This document shows, piece by piece, positions 34,544 to 41,593 of a stretch of DNA of 64,000 nt. Source of the DNA: CBFFRJ01 sp963530515 (lineage in GTDB: Bacteria; Pseudomonadota; Gammaproteobacteria; Enterobacterales; Enterobacteriaceae); NCBI GenBank assembly GCA_963530515.1, contig CAUSEC010000004.1, forward strand, positions 148,682 to 212,681. The letters run 5' to 3'. The first letter of the stretch is position 1. Each line of letters starts with the position of its first letter. A program made the position numbers and the translations under genes. The notes under the pieces were generated by a model. That model did not search any database and was not told where the DNA came from. It worked only from the letters and a program-made list of their open reading frames with translations.

Positions 34544-35149
34544 CTAATTGCTATTAATAATTAATTTTACTGTTCCAACTATTTCCAGTTTAGAATCAGT
34601 TCTTTCAGATACAGAAACTGGGGGGCTGACCGGATTATCACTCAACAAAATTATTTCGTTAATTGCAATTTGCACTCTCTTACTGAGATAGCTATTTTTA
34701 TATGGCAACACAATAATTTTGTTATCGAGTATTTCTTTATCATTTTTATCAATTATTAATATTGAACCAACGTTAAAGGTTGGATACATAGCATCGGTAT
34801 CAACTTTCAGTGCTACCAAAGATGCCCGGTCTAACTCATTAAGTAATGACGAATCAAGTTTTAGGTTCGGTTGGGAATGATCTATAAAAGGTACACTAAC
34901 TATACCCTCTCTCTCCGGCCCGATATCGTTCTCTTTACCAGTTGCCAGCCATTCGATAGTGACATTAGCAGCATTAGCAAGTAGTACAAGATTGTCTAGG
35001 GTTGGGCTTGAAGCGGCAGAAAGGTAATTATGCAAGGTACTATAACCGATACCTGCTTTCTTTGCGAAAGCACGGCCTGTACCAGGTTGAACTAGTGATT
35101 TCAACCTGAGGCTAAACTGCTCGATGCTACTTCTCTTTAGATCTTCCAT
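34544..35149 (-). CDS. CI/LexA-like repressor lacking the catalytic serine
   Basis: 201 residues. The N-terminal HTH (GTGRAFAKKAGIGYSTLHNY, then LSAASSPTLDNLVLLANA) is of the lambda-repressor type. The C-terminal half is the S24 peptidase-like fold, with VALKVDTDAMYPTFNVGSILIID where LexA/CI proteins have a G-D-S-M motif: the serine position is Ala120 (codon GCT). The general-base lysine (Lys157 in YLSKRV) remains. Such a repressor could dimerise but should not self-cleave with RecA. It is divergent from a Ner-like gene across about 140 bases, as in a phage immunity switch. Confidence 0.85.
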   Translation of the reverse strand: MEDLKRSSIEQFSLRLKSLVQPGTGRAFAKKAGIGYSTLHNYLSAASSPTLDNLVLLANAANVTIEWLATGKENDIGPEREGIVSVPFIDHSQPNLKLDSSLLNELDRASLVALKVDTDAMYPTFNVGSILIIDKNDKEILDNKIIVLPYKNSYLSKRVQIAINEIILLSDNPVSPPVSVSERTDSKLEIVGTVKLIINSN

Positions 35150-35289
35150 TAAAGTACCTTTAAATGACCATTAAAAGGAATAAATACTTTTTATTGAATT
35201 GACATATTCCTTTTGTTGATCAATGATGTTCCTGAATCTAGTAATGAGTGGTCATTATGAGTAATCATAATCAGTTAGGATCGCAAAAT

Positions 35290-35511
35290 ATGGAGCAAAA
35301 TTCCAGTACCGTGAATTGGCATCGTGCCGATATTTTGGCTGCTATAAAAAAGAAAGGAGGTACTTTAGCCCAACTTTCACGTGAAAATGGGCTACATGAA
35401 CGTACCTTATACAATGCCCTCGAAAGGCACTGGCCTAAAGGTGAAAAAATCATTGCTGAATATATAGGGAAACCAGTTAGAGAAATTTGGCCAGAGAGAT
35501 ATCTAAAATAG
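35290..35511 (+). CDS. Ner/Nlp-family DNA-binding regulator
   Basis: 73 residues from the ATG at 35290, preceded by TTAGGAT at good spacing; in-frame starts at 35248 and 35257 would add up to 14 residues. The sequence NWHRADILAAIKKKGGTLAQ, LYNALERHWPKGEKIIAEYI and EIWPERY closely follows the Ner repressor of phage Mu and enteric SfsB/Nlp. Ner proteins shut down early phage transcription. Facing the CI-like gene it forms a two-repressor switch for the element. Confidence 0.85.
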   Translation: MEQNSSTVNWHRADILAAIKKKGGTLAQLSRENGLHERTLYNALERHWPKGEKIIAEYIGKPVREIWPERYLK

Positions 35512-35599
35512 CCAGGTTATTTTATTACCTATTCAATACGTGATTTTACTGCACGCAATCGATTGATAATCGGAAATGTTATAAAACTAAGGGGATATA

Positions 35600-36301
35600 A
35601 TGTTAGCATTAATAGTATTTGTATTAATTATTGGTATTAGCTCTCTTACCTTTATAAAACTTAAAAGAAAATATAGTCAGTCGCGAAGTGGTGTTTTTAA
35701 AACCTGGATAATCCCAAGTATTATGGCATTCCTATGCTTTTCAGTTTTAATGATTCTGGCTGCAATAGTTATCCCAAAATCAGAACTGAAACAGAATACC
35801 TCTGAGCGTATCAGTGTAAACCAATTTAATGATAAAAATGAAAAAATTTTAAACCAAGAATTTAAATCAGGTATAGATAGCTTTTTTACCCCATACCTCC
35901 AGTACTCAGATACAGATATGGAAATTGATTTCGATAATTTCAATAATCAAATTCAATATCTTTTCAAAGTGTCAGGAATAAAGGTTGATTATACAAGCAA
36001 GAAAAAAGCATATACATATCAGTTACCAGGTAAAATCAACATGGTAGTGCTAGTAAATGTACAAACAAATAAAATAAATTACTTGGGTATGATGTTTAAT
36101 TCTCATGAAGGCGGTAATTTATCAACATTTATCATTTCAAACATGAAAATAATGATGGTACTTCAAAAAACAACTAATCCACATGATATCCAACCATTTT
36201 TAGAGGATCTATCGAAGAATGGAGACGGCCAGGCTACTTTAGGGCAGAATGAATATCGCTTTTACTCCAAGAATGGGACATATTTGCTTCTGGCAAAATA
36301 A
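35600..36301 (+). CDS. Membrane protein of unknown function
   Basis: 233 residues. Two N-terminal membrane helices (about residues 2-18, LALIVFVLIIGISSLTF, and 36-58, IIPSIMAFLCFSVLMILAAI) with a short basic loop between them, then a soluble C-terminal domain of about 170 residues without a motif I recognise. The ribosome site AGGGG sits seven bases ahead of the ATG. It is followed after 10 bases by the LprI-like gene on the same strand, so the two are probably co-transcribed cargo of the element. Confidence 0.7.
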   Translation: MLALIVFVLIIGISSLTFIKLKRKYSQSRSGVFKTWIIPSIMAFLCFSVLMILAAIVIPKSELKQNTSERISVNQFNDKNEKILNQEFKSGIDSFFTPYLQYSDTDMEIDFDNFNNQIQYLFKVSGIKVDYTSKKKAYTYQLPGKINMVVLVNVQTNKINYLGMMFNSHEGGNLSTFIISNMKIMMVLQKTTNPHDIQPFLEDLSKNGDGQATLGQNEYRFYSKNGTYLLLAK

Positions 36302-36311
36302 AGGAATCAAG

Positions 36312-36728
36312 ATGAAAATTGCAATCAACTCATTGTTTTTCCTTGCCTTTATGACTCAGAGTGCTTTGGCAGATGAGATAGGAATTAGTATTGATAGTAC
36401 CTTACAAAAATGCAAAATGAATGCAGTTAGCTCAATCGACACAGTTCAGTGTTATGCAATAGCTACTACTGCGTGGGATAAAGAACTTGGCACACAGTAT
36501 AAGCTACTAATGAAAGATCTTCCCGATAATGCACGTGTTGCTTTACGGGACTCTCAGCGTGAATGGATAAAGTACAGAAATACGTACTATAAAGGAATTG
36601 AAGAGTTCTATAAAAAAGAGGAAGGTACTATATGGACATTAATCTCTGCTGAATCCAAAATGAACGTTATAAAGGATAAAGCGATTGACCTCAATAGGCT
36701 AAGAAATAGTACGAATTTAGGCGATTAA
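36312..36728 (+). CDS. LprI-like (DUF1311) periplasmic protein
   Basis: 138 residues from the ATG at 36312 (ribosome site AAGGA; the open frame reaches 36249 inside the previous gene). The signal peptide MKIAINSLFFLAFMTQSALA is clear. The mature part has two Cys (LQKCKMN, VQCYA) and the motif ARVALRDSQREWIKYRNTYY typical of the DUF1311/LprI domain, some members of which inhibit lysozyme. Mature and exported, it may protect the cell wall. An intrinsic terminator follows at 36735-36759. Confidence 0.8.
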   Translation: MKIAINSLFFLAFMTQSALADEIGISIDSTLQKCKMNAVSSIDTVQCYAIATTAWDKELGTQYKLLMKDLPDNARVALRDSQREWIKYRNTYYKGIEEFYKKEEGTIWTLISAESKMNVIKDKAIDLNRLRNSTNLGD

Positions 36729-36734
36729 ATAGAG

Positions 36735-36759
36735 AAAGGTAGCGTAAGCTACCTTTTTT
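36735..36759 (+). terminator. Intrinsic terminator after the LprI-like gene
   Basis: Arms AAAGGTAGC (36735-36743) and GCTACCTTT (36748-36756), a GTAA loop and a run of six T. Confidence 0.9.
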
Positions 36760-36904
36760 AAGGGATGGACAGATCTATTGCTGGTGGAAATCCACTATTA
36801 GTAATGCGTAAATATTATCATTGCTCCATTCGCGTAGCAGAACCCCAAATATAAATTAATCAGGTTCATTACAAAAATATCTATGCATTAATTCATGCCA
36901 TTTA

Positions 36905-36923
36905 CATTCAGCTTTGCTGAATG
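36905..36923 (-). terminator. Hairpin downstream of the resolvase gene
   Basis: Arms CATTCAGC (36905-36912) and GCTGAATG (36916-36923) with a TTT loop, 20 bases after the resolvase stop on the minus strand. No long T-tract; a weak or rho-assisted terminator is possible. Confidence 0.45.
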
Positions 36924-36942
36924 ATATTAAAAGCCTTTTTTG

Positions 36943-37524
36943 TCATTGCATCTTTAACGAAAGATTCGTGTTATTCATTTCTTTCTTGATTCGGCTAATG
37001 GTATTGGTACTCACACAGAATTCTGCGGCTACAGAGCGAACACTTCCACCAGATTCTAATGCTGCAACAATTTCAGCTCTCGGAATATTTCTTGCGTTTC
37101 CACGTCCAGCAATACGGCCAGCGGCCTTAGCAGCCTCATAGCCTTCACGCTGACGAAGTAACATTTGTTCCCGTTCCATTTGAGCTATACCTGCCAGTAA
37201 CGTTAGAACCAGATTACCAGTGGGAGAGTTATCACCAGTCTTTATGCCTTCTTTGTGGAACTGGATTGCTACGCCTCGCTTGGTCAGAGTATCAACTGTA
37301 GAAAGAAGGTCAGCAGTATTACGAGCGAGGCGGCTGATCTCATGCACATGTAAAGTATCTCCTTCGCGTAAATATTCCATCATTTTTAGAAATTCATCGC
37401 GATTAGTGTCTTTAGCACTTACTTTCTCAGTGAATACTTTGTGAAATGAAATCCCTGTATCAGCTAATTGTCGATCACTGTTTTGCTGGAGACAAGAAAC
37501 GCGAATGTACGCTACATGTGCCAT
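36943..37524 (-). CDS. Serine resolvase/invertase
   Basis: 193 residues. The catalytic domain has the active Ser10 in YIRVSCLQQNSDRQ, the arginines in LHVHEISRLARNTADLL, and the long E helix LLAGIAQMEREQMLLRQREG. The C-terminal helix-turn-helix (GGSVRSVAAEFCVSTNTISR) recognises the crossover site. It is of the small Tn3-resolvase/Pin type. Repeats upstream of its start (37540-37665) look like a res site, so it probably resolves multimers of the excised element or serves transposition of an ancestral unit. Confidence 0.9.
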   Translation of the reverse strand: MAHVAYIRVSCLQQNSDRQLADTGISFHKVFTEKVSAKDTNRDEFLKMMEYLREGDTLHVHEISRLARNTADLLSTVDTLTKRGVAIQFHKEGIKTGDNSPTGNLVLTLLAGIAQMEREQMLLRQREGYEAAKAAGRIAGRGNARNIPRAEIVAALESGGSVRSVAAEFCVSTNTISRIKKEMNNTNLSLKMQ

Positions 37525-37539
37525 ATCAAAAAATCCGAA

Positions 37540-37665
37540 TCGTATCGATTTGTATGTTGCGATTTATTATATAGTGTAGCGATAAAAAATCAAGGCATAT
37601 CGCTACACTAAATCTTGCTTAGCGACATGCATAGTATGTAGCGATTAAGGATGCTTAATCGCCAC
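37540..37665. repeat. res-like repeat array next to the resolvase
   Basis: Repeats of TAGCGAT and its complement: a 12-bp inverted pair TAGTGTAGCGAT (37572-37583) and ATCGCTACACTA (37599-37610), TGTTGCGATT near 37555, TAGCGACAT and TGTAGCGATT (37620-37647), and a 9-bp stem GCGATTAAG/CTTAATCGC (37641-37662). This spacing resembles the subsites of a resolvase recombination site. Confidence 0.65.
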
Positions 37666-37726
37666 ATAGAAATTAGGTCAACTTTGTTACAGAGTTTGAA
37701 AATTAAGAGTCTAGTTGCTGCTTTAG

Positions 37727-39985
37727 CTATTCCCTTGAAAACAAATCATCTACCGCATCAAATCCGTAGTCTGAATAACTACGATTTTCGCGATAATCAT
37801 CGTCACCCCAATCAGGAGCGTTTTCTATATTTTTTTGGATTATGCTATGTGGGTCTAAATTTTCAACAATATCTTCGATCTCTTGTTCATTAAATACCAA
37901 GGTACTTTCTGAAAGTAAATCATTAAGGTAATCTTTAGCCCGTGACAATAAGACATCTTCATCATCGAAATCAAAATAACTATTAAAATCATTACTCTCA
38001 GAAATAAAATCATGTACATAGCCCTGCCAATAATCAAGCAACAACTCACGGATTTTATTTGCTAACAAACTTTCACCCAGAATATTTGTTATCTGAGCTA
38101 AAATATTTAGTTCTTCGTAACCTAAATCTTCTCCACCTTCGATTATAGAACATTCAATATAATTTTTTATACTATCATTGCCAAGCCACCCCGGATTATT
38201 TAGAGAAACCCAATTGATAATTAATAACATTTTGTAATTATTACCAGCATAAAACCTTACGAAGGTAAAGCAATCCCGATTAAGAGTTTCTACAGCTCTT
38301 ATTTTATCATTATGAGGAACATTAGGACTGGAAATCACTATTCTTATAAATTCAATTATATAATCTTCATTTTTATATTTTTTTATATAATCTATTATAA
38401 CATTAATTATTTTCGAAGTTATATATATTGGAATCTTTTTATTTATTAATGTATTTAGGTTATTAAGAGATTGAATTGTTGTTAATGCACTAAAATAGGA
38501 GGGAAGTGATGATAGATTGTTATCTAATTTCTCAAAAAAATAATCAGATATTGAGGGATTCAGAACATCATACATTGGTTCTTTATCACTTTCTATCTTT
38601 CTTTGCAAAGTCGACTTAACAGCATGTTTTGTACAATCGTTAAATTCAAAATAATCATGCCGTGTTTGATCAAAGCCAATTATTTCTAAAAAATTACTGT
38701 AACATTGACGTAAATTATTTTCAGACATCATCCCATTATTGAGAGACACTAAGTAAGTTAGATAATATACACATTTAGGTATTTGCTTAGTTAGCATGTG
38801 ATCCCAAATTGCGGATGGATTGCTTAAACTTTCAAAAATATAATCCCAATACTCCTCAGGTTTGAGGTGTGACACTTTATCATAGTCAGTTATGAAGGAT
38901 ATTAAACGTGGATTGTAATTTTTATGCGATATTATTTCCCTATACTTTTTATTTAACCAAATACAATCTTTATATTGTTCAGGAAGATTACTGAACCATA
39001 TATGATTATAGAGTATTTTAGCCTTATCTAGTATATCGAGATTTTTAACTTCAACTTCATATTCGTGTTTATCTGTGTTGTTTATATAAAACAATTCACT
39101 TGTTGCTTTCCCTTGATTCAGAATTGTAGTACGCGATGTAAGTATTAATTTCTTGCCATTACTTATTCTTATTCTATTAATAAATCTGACAATTTTTGAA
39201 TCTTCTTTATTCCTTAAAGCGTCTAAGTAGTTTCTACCAAGAAAATCGTCATATAAAAAAAGTTGTTTACTTTCAGGTGATACAACTCTCTCGCCTTCTT
39301 CAATATCACTTTCTATATAAATTAACTCATACCCTTCAAGAATATAATGCAAACATAATTGCTCAGCTAAAGTAGTTTTACCGACACCAGGAGCACCTGT
39401 GATGATTAACGTATTAACGCTCTCAAGTTTGCTCTTTGCAATATCAAAATCATGAGTTTGCACATAATTATCAACATTATTTTTTATTTGTTGAACTATA
39501 TGATGACTCCTACCTATAACATCATTATGTAGTAATGACAACAATATTGAAGTACTGTTCAGCCAAAGTTTATAATATTTTCGTTCAATAACTTTATTTT
39601 GAGATATTTTGTGAGTAATATCTTCTACGGATAAGATATCATCACTTCTCAAATATTGATTACCAAATATATTAATAATCTCATTTTTTCTCGTATTTGT
39701 TAAACCCTGGCAAACAGCCAATATATAACGTGAAGGATTAATGCCTGCAACTTTTAACGCTTCTTTTTTTAAGTTTGTGATTAATGAAGCATAGCTTGAT
39801 GCAACATAGTGTTTACATTGTATAATGACATTATTTCTACCTATATAAAATCGACCATCCATACCACTATCTCTTCCTGGCATGAATCGTTCAATATGAG
39901 CATCAGGCATTTCTGCATTTATAAGATCAATGACTAAATCTTCAAAATCTTTATCATTTAACCTTGAAAAATCATAGCTATTCAT
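37727..39985 (-). CDS. Mrr-like nuclease-STAND NTPase, candidate antiphage defence protein
   Basis: 752 residues from the ATG at 39985, which has GAGAGGG just upstream; the frame is open to 40003. Residues 1-110 look like an Mrr-type restriction endonuclease fold: DFEDLVIDL (Glu15), GRDSGMDGRF (Asp43) and VIIQCKHY (Gln56, Lys58), the E...D...QxK active site. Residues 190-400 are a P-loop NTPase with Walker A GAPGVGKTT (197-205), an acidic LFLYDDFLG motif (242-250, Walker B-like) and LILTSRT. The YDDFLG form points to the nSTAND3 group. The remaining 350 residues are helical, probably the sensor. The architecture recalls Avs nucleases, which bind phage proteins and degrade DNA, but it is half their size. 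Very AT-rich. Confidence 0.75.
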   Translation of the reverse strand: MNSYDFSRLNDKDFEDLVIDLINAEMPDAHIERFMPGRDSGMDGRFYIGRNNVIIQCKHYVASSYASLITNLKKEALKVAGINPSRYILAVCQGLTNTRKNEIINIFGNQYLRSDDILSVEDITHKISQNKVIERKYYKLWLNSTSILLSLLHNDVIGRSHHIVQQIKNNVDNYVQTHDFDIAKSKLESVNTLIITGAPGVGKTTLAEQLCLHYILEGYELIYIESDIEEGERVVSPESKQLFLYDDFLGRNYLDALRNKEDSKIVRFINRIRISNGKKLILTSRTTILNQGKATSELFYINNTDKHEYEVEVKNLDILDKAKILYNHIWFSNLPEQYKDCIWLNKKYREIISHKNYNPRLISFITDYDKVSHLKPEEYWDYIFESLSNPSAIWDHMLTKQIPKCVYYLTYLVSLNNGMMSENNLRQCYSNFLEIIGFDQTRHDYFEFNDCTKHAVKSTLQRKIESDKEPMYDVLNPSISDYFFEKLDNNLSSLPSYFSALTTIQSLNNLNTLINKKIPIYITSKIINVIIDYIKKYKNEDYIIEFIRIVISSPNVPHNDKIRAVETLNRDCFTFVRFYAGNNYKMLLIINWVSLNNPGWLGNDSIKNYIECSIIEGGEDLGYEELNILAQITNILGESLLANKIRELLLDYWQGYVHDFISESNDFNSYFDFDDEDVLLSRAKDYLNDLLSESTLVFNEQEIEDIVENLDPHSIIQKNIENAPDWGDDDYRENRSYSDYGFDAVDDLFSRE

Positions 39986-40076
39986 AGTCCCTCTCAAGAG
40001 CATTTTTTTGATAATATTCTATCATTTTATATCAATTAAAAATAAAGATATACATAACACACTCATCACGCATAAT

Positions 40077-41378
40077 TCAAATCCAACATATCCCATCGAT
40101 CACATAAGAAACTGAGGATAGTGGGAACATATGCAAATAGCGTTTAGTAATCCCACCGCTCTTTTCATGTCCTACCGTTTGTTGCAGATGCAAGATGTTC
40201 TTTACCCATCCAGCCATCGCAGCAGAGCAAACAGAGTGCCGAATACTATGCAGAAGCCTTCGCTGTCCAAAGTCATCCAGGTACGGGATGCCAAGCTGAT
40301 CACGCACATCGGAAAACTCTTTACCAATTTTTGTCATGTTCGTACCAGCTACCTCTGAAAAAATCTGCTCTTTCCATTGGCGGTCGGCATAATCCATAAA
40401 TCCCCATTCGATTAAATTGGGGTGGATCACCACTTGTCGGGTAGCATTTTCTGTTTTCCCCTGCCCTCCTTCTGCAATCAGGAAGTAATAACGCTTGCTA
40501 TCCTCGTCGTATTTAATTTGCGTTTTTTCAAGCTTAGCAATTTCACTTCTCCTTGCTCCGGTATACGCCAACAATAATGTAATCCATTTCTGCCAGCCAT
40601 CCGGCTGCTCAAGTGCCCACGCCACTAACTTCTTCATTTCTGTTGTACTATACGCACCAAATCTCGCTTTTGAAGGTGCAGCAACTACGCCATCAGTCGG
40701 CGGTTTATCCAAGATATCTTTGCTATCAGTAAGGAAGGTCTTAAACAACGATTTAAAGATTTTGAGATGCTTATGAATGGCCTCGGCTCCCACCAAATCA
40801 TCCGGTGGAACATCATCACATTCGATCAATTGCTGAATAGACATTGAGCGGTACGGTTGCACAATACGCTTAGGCAGGTTTTCAACAACTTCCATCACCT
40901 GTTTAATGTCCTGCTTAGTAATCGTCGTTACATCCTTTTCATTTCCCAGGACAACAAGCAACACTTCCATGTAACGCTCATTCGACCTTGAGATCGATTT
41001 TGTCCAGTTTCTCCCCTTTTCCGCTTTGTACATAGCCCACGCATCTGCAAGATTTAACCTGGTAGCTGTTCCTACCTGTAGTTGAGGTTCCATACTTTTG
41101 GCTGGGGCAGCTATCGGCTGTTGAGGTAAGGGCGGAACTCTCGCTAACCTCTTTGCTGATAAAATCAGATTTGACACAAACTCATCAAACATCGTGATGG
41201 GGATTGCTAATGATTTAACAAAAGGGACGTGTGGTGTGATGCCAATCAACAAAGCAGAGGCTTCGCGATAGCTATCAGTGAGAAGCGATTTTTTAAACAT
41301 CCTGCCATTTGAAAGCCGGATCTGTAGATAGTAGTTACCGTTTCTTTGAAACGTGTATGGAAGGGTTTTGTACCTCAT
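40077..41378 (-). CDS. int: Tyrosine site-specific integrase
   Basis: 433 residues from the ATG at 41378 (MRYKTLPYTFQRNGNYYLQI); a GTG at 41411 would add 11 residues. The N-terminal 60 residues form the arm-binding domain, then a core-binding domain, then the catalytic domain with AYTGARRSEI (Arg276), LLHSIRHSV (His377 and Arg380), TVGHEKS (His404) and the nucleophile Tyr414 in TKRYLHM. All active-site residues are present. It lies 87 bases from the right repeat and is read away from it. Its leader therefore contains the hybrid TPP aptamer and, further up, the former thiM promoter. Confidence 0.92.
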   Translation of the reverse strand: MRYKTLPYTFQRNGNYYLQIRLSNGRMFKKSLLTDSYREASALLIGITPHVPFVKSLAIPITMFDEFVSNLILSAKRLARVPPLPQQPIAAPAKSMEPQLQVGTATRLNLADAWAMYKAEKGRNWTKSISRSNERYMEVLLVVLGNEKDVTTITKQDIKQVMEVVENLPKRIVQPYRSMSIQQLIECDDVPPDDLVGAEAIHKHLKIFKSLFKTFLTDSKDILDKPPTDGVVAAPSKARFGAYSTTEMKKLVAWALEQPDGWQKWITLLLAYTGARRSEIAKLEKTQIKYDEDSKRYYFLIAEGGQGKTENATRQVVIHPNLIEWGFMDYADRQWKEQIFSEVAGTNMTKIGKEFSDVRDQLGIPYLDDFGQRRLLHSIRHSVCSAAMAGWVKNILHLQQTVGHEKSGGITKRYLHMFPLSSVSYVIDGICWI

Positions 41379-41401
41379 GATTACGCTCTTTTTGTACCTT
41401 A
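41368..41401. repeat. Right integrase arm-type sites (two)
   Basis: TTGTACCTCA (41368-41377) and TTGTACCTTA (41392-41401), 24 bp apart and in the same orientation as the three left copies at 32883-32916. The first overlaps the int start codon, so integrase binding could also repress int. Confidence 0.55.
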
Positions 41402-41464
41402 GATGTTTCACAAATGGACAAAAAAGAAATGTAATCCCATGATCATTAACCGGAATCTTGGCAA

Positions 41465-41537
41465 CCTACGCTGGCATTATCCAGATCAGGTATTACGGGT
41501 ATTTCTCAGCCTTCACAAAGAAGGGCACCCCGAGTCA
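41465..41537 (-). ncRNA. Hybrid TPP aptamer at the right junction (attR), upstream of int
   Basis: The second copy of the 73-bp repeat. On the minus strand it keeps the CTGAGA bulge, GATCTGGATAATGCCAG and GCGTAGG, so P2 to P5 can form and P4 is if anything better (ACCT/AGGT). Its 3' flank is TTGCC instead of GAAGTC, so the P1 partner of GACT is lost. Ligand control would then be weak or absent unless another stem replaces P1. It lies between the former thiM promoter and int. Confidence 0.85.
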
Positions 41538-41539
41538 AA

Positions 41540-41557
41540 TTACTGAAGCTTCAGTAA
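41540..41557. promoter_or_regulatory. 18-bp perfect palindrome beside attR
   Basis: TTACTGAAGCTTCAGTAA, a perfect palindrome two bases outside the repeat on the chromosomal side. It falls between the candidate -10 of the former thiM promoter and the aptamer. It could be an operator or a start-site hairpin. Confidence 0.55.
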
Positions 41558-41564
41558 GGGTTGC

Positions 41565-41593
41565 AGCGTAGTGGATGCCACCGGCTAAAGCAA
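41565..41593 (-). promoter_or_regulatory. Candidate former thiM promoter, now driving int
   Basis: Minus strand -35 TTGCTT (41588-41593), 17-base spacer, -10 TACGCT (41565-41570), start about 22 bases ahead of the aptamer copy. The hexamers are weak but the geometry is right for thiM and is echoed by the element-borne candidate at 32824-32852. Confidence 0.35.

Larger units (their letters stand above)
32796..41464. mobile_element. Integrative element inserted in the thiM TPP riboswitch
   Basis: 8,669 bp of visibly AT-rich DNA between two copies of the 73-bp riboswitch repeat; the excised circle would be 8,742 bp. It carries a tyrosine integrase next to the right end, integrase arm-type repeats near both ends, a serine resolvase with res-like repeats, a CI/Ner-type regulatory pair, and cargo (membrane protein, LprI-like protein, nuclease-STAND NTPase). 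No capsid, tail, terminase, replication or relaxase gene is seen, so it is not a self-sufficient phage or ICE; a satellite-like or mobilisable defence island is the best description. Confidence 0.88.

Noticed and set aside
36943..37524. Invertase controlling a fimbrial or cargo switch
   Set aside because: No invertible segment with matching inverted sites around a promoter was found; the nearby array looks like a resolution site.
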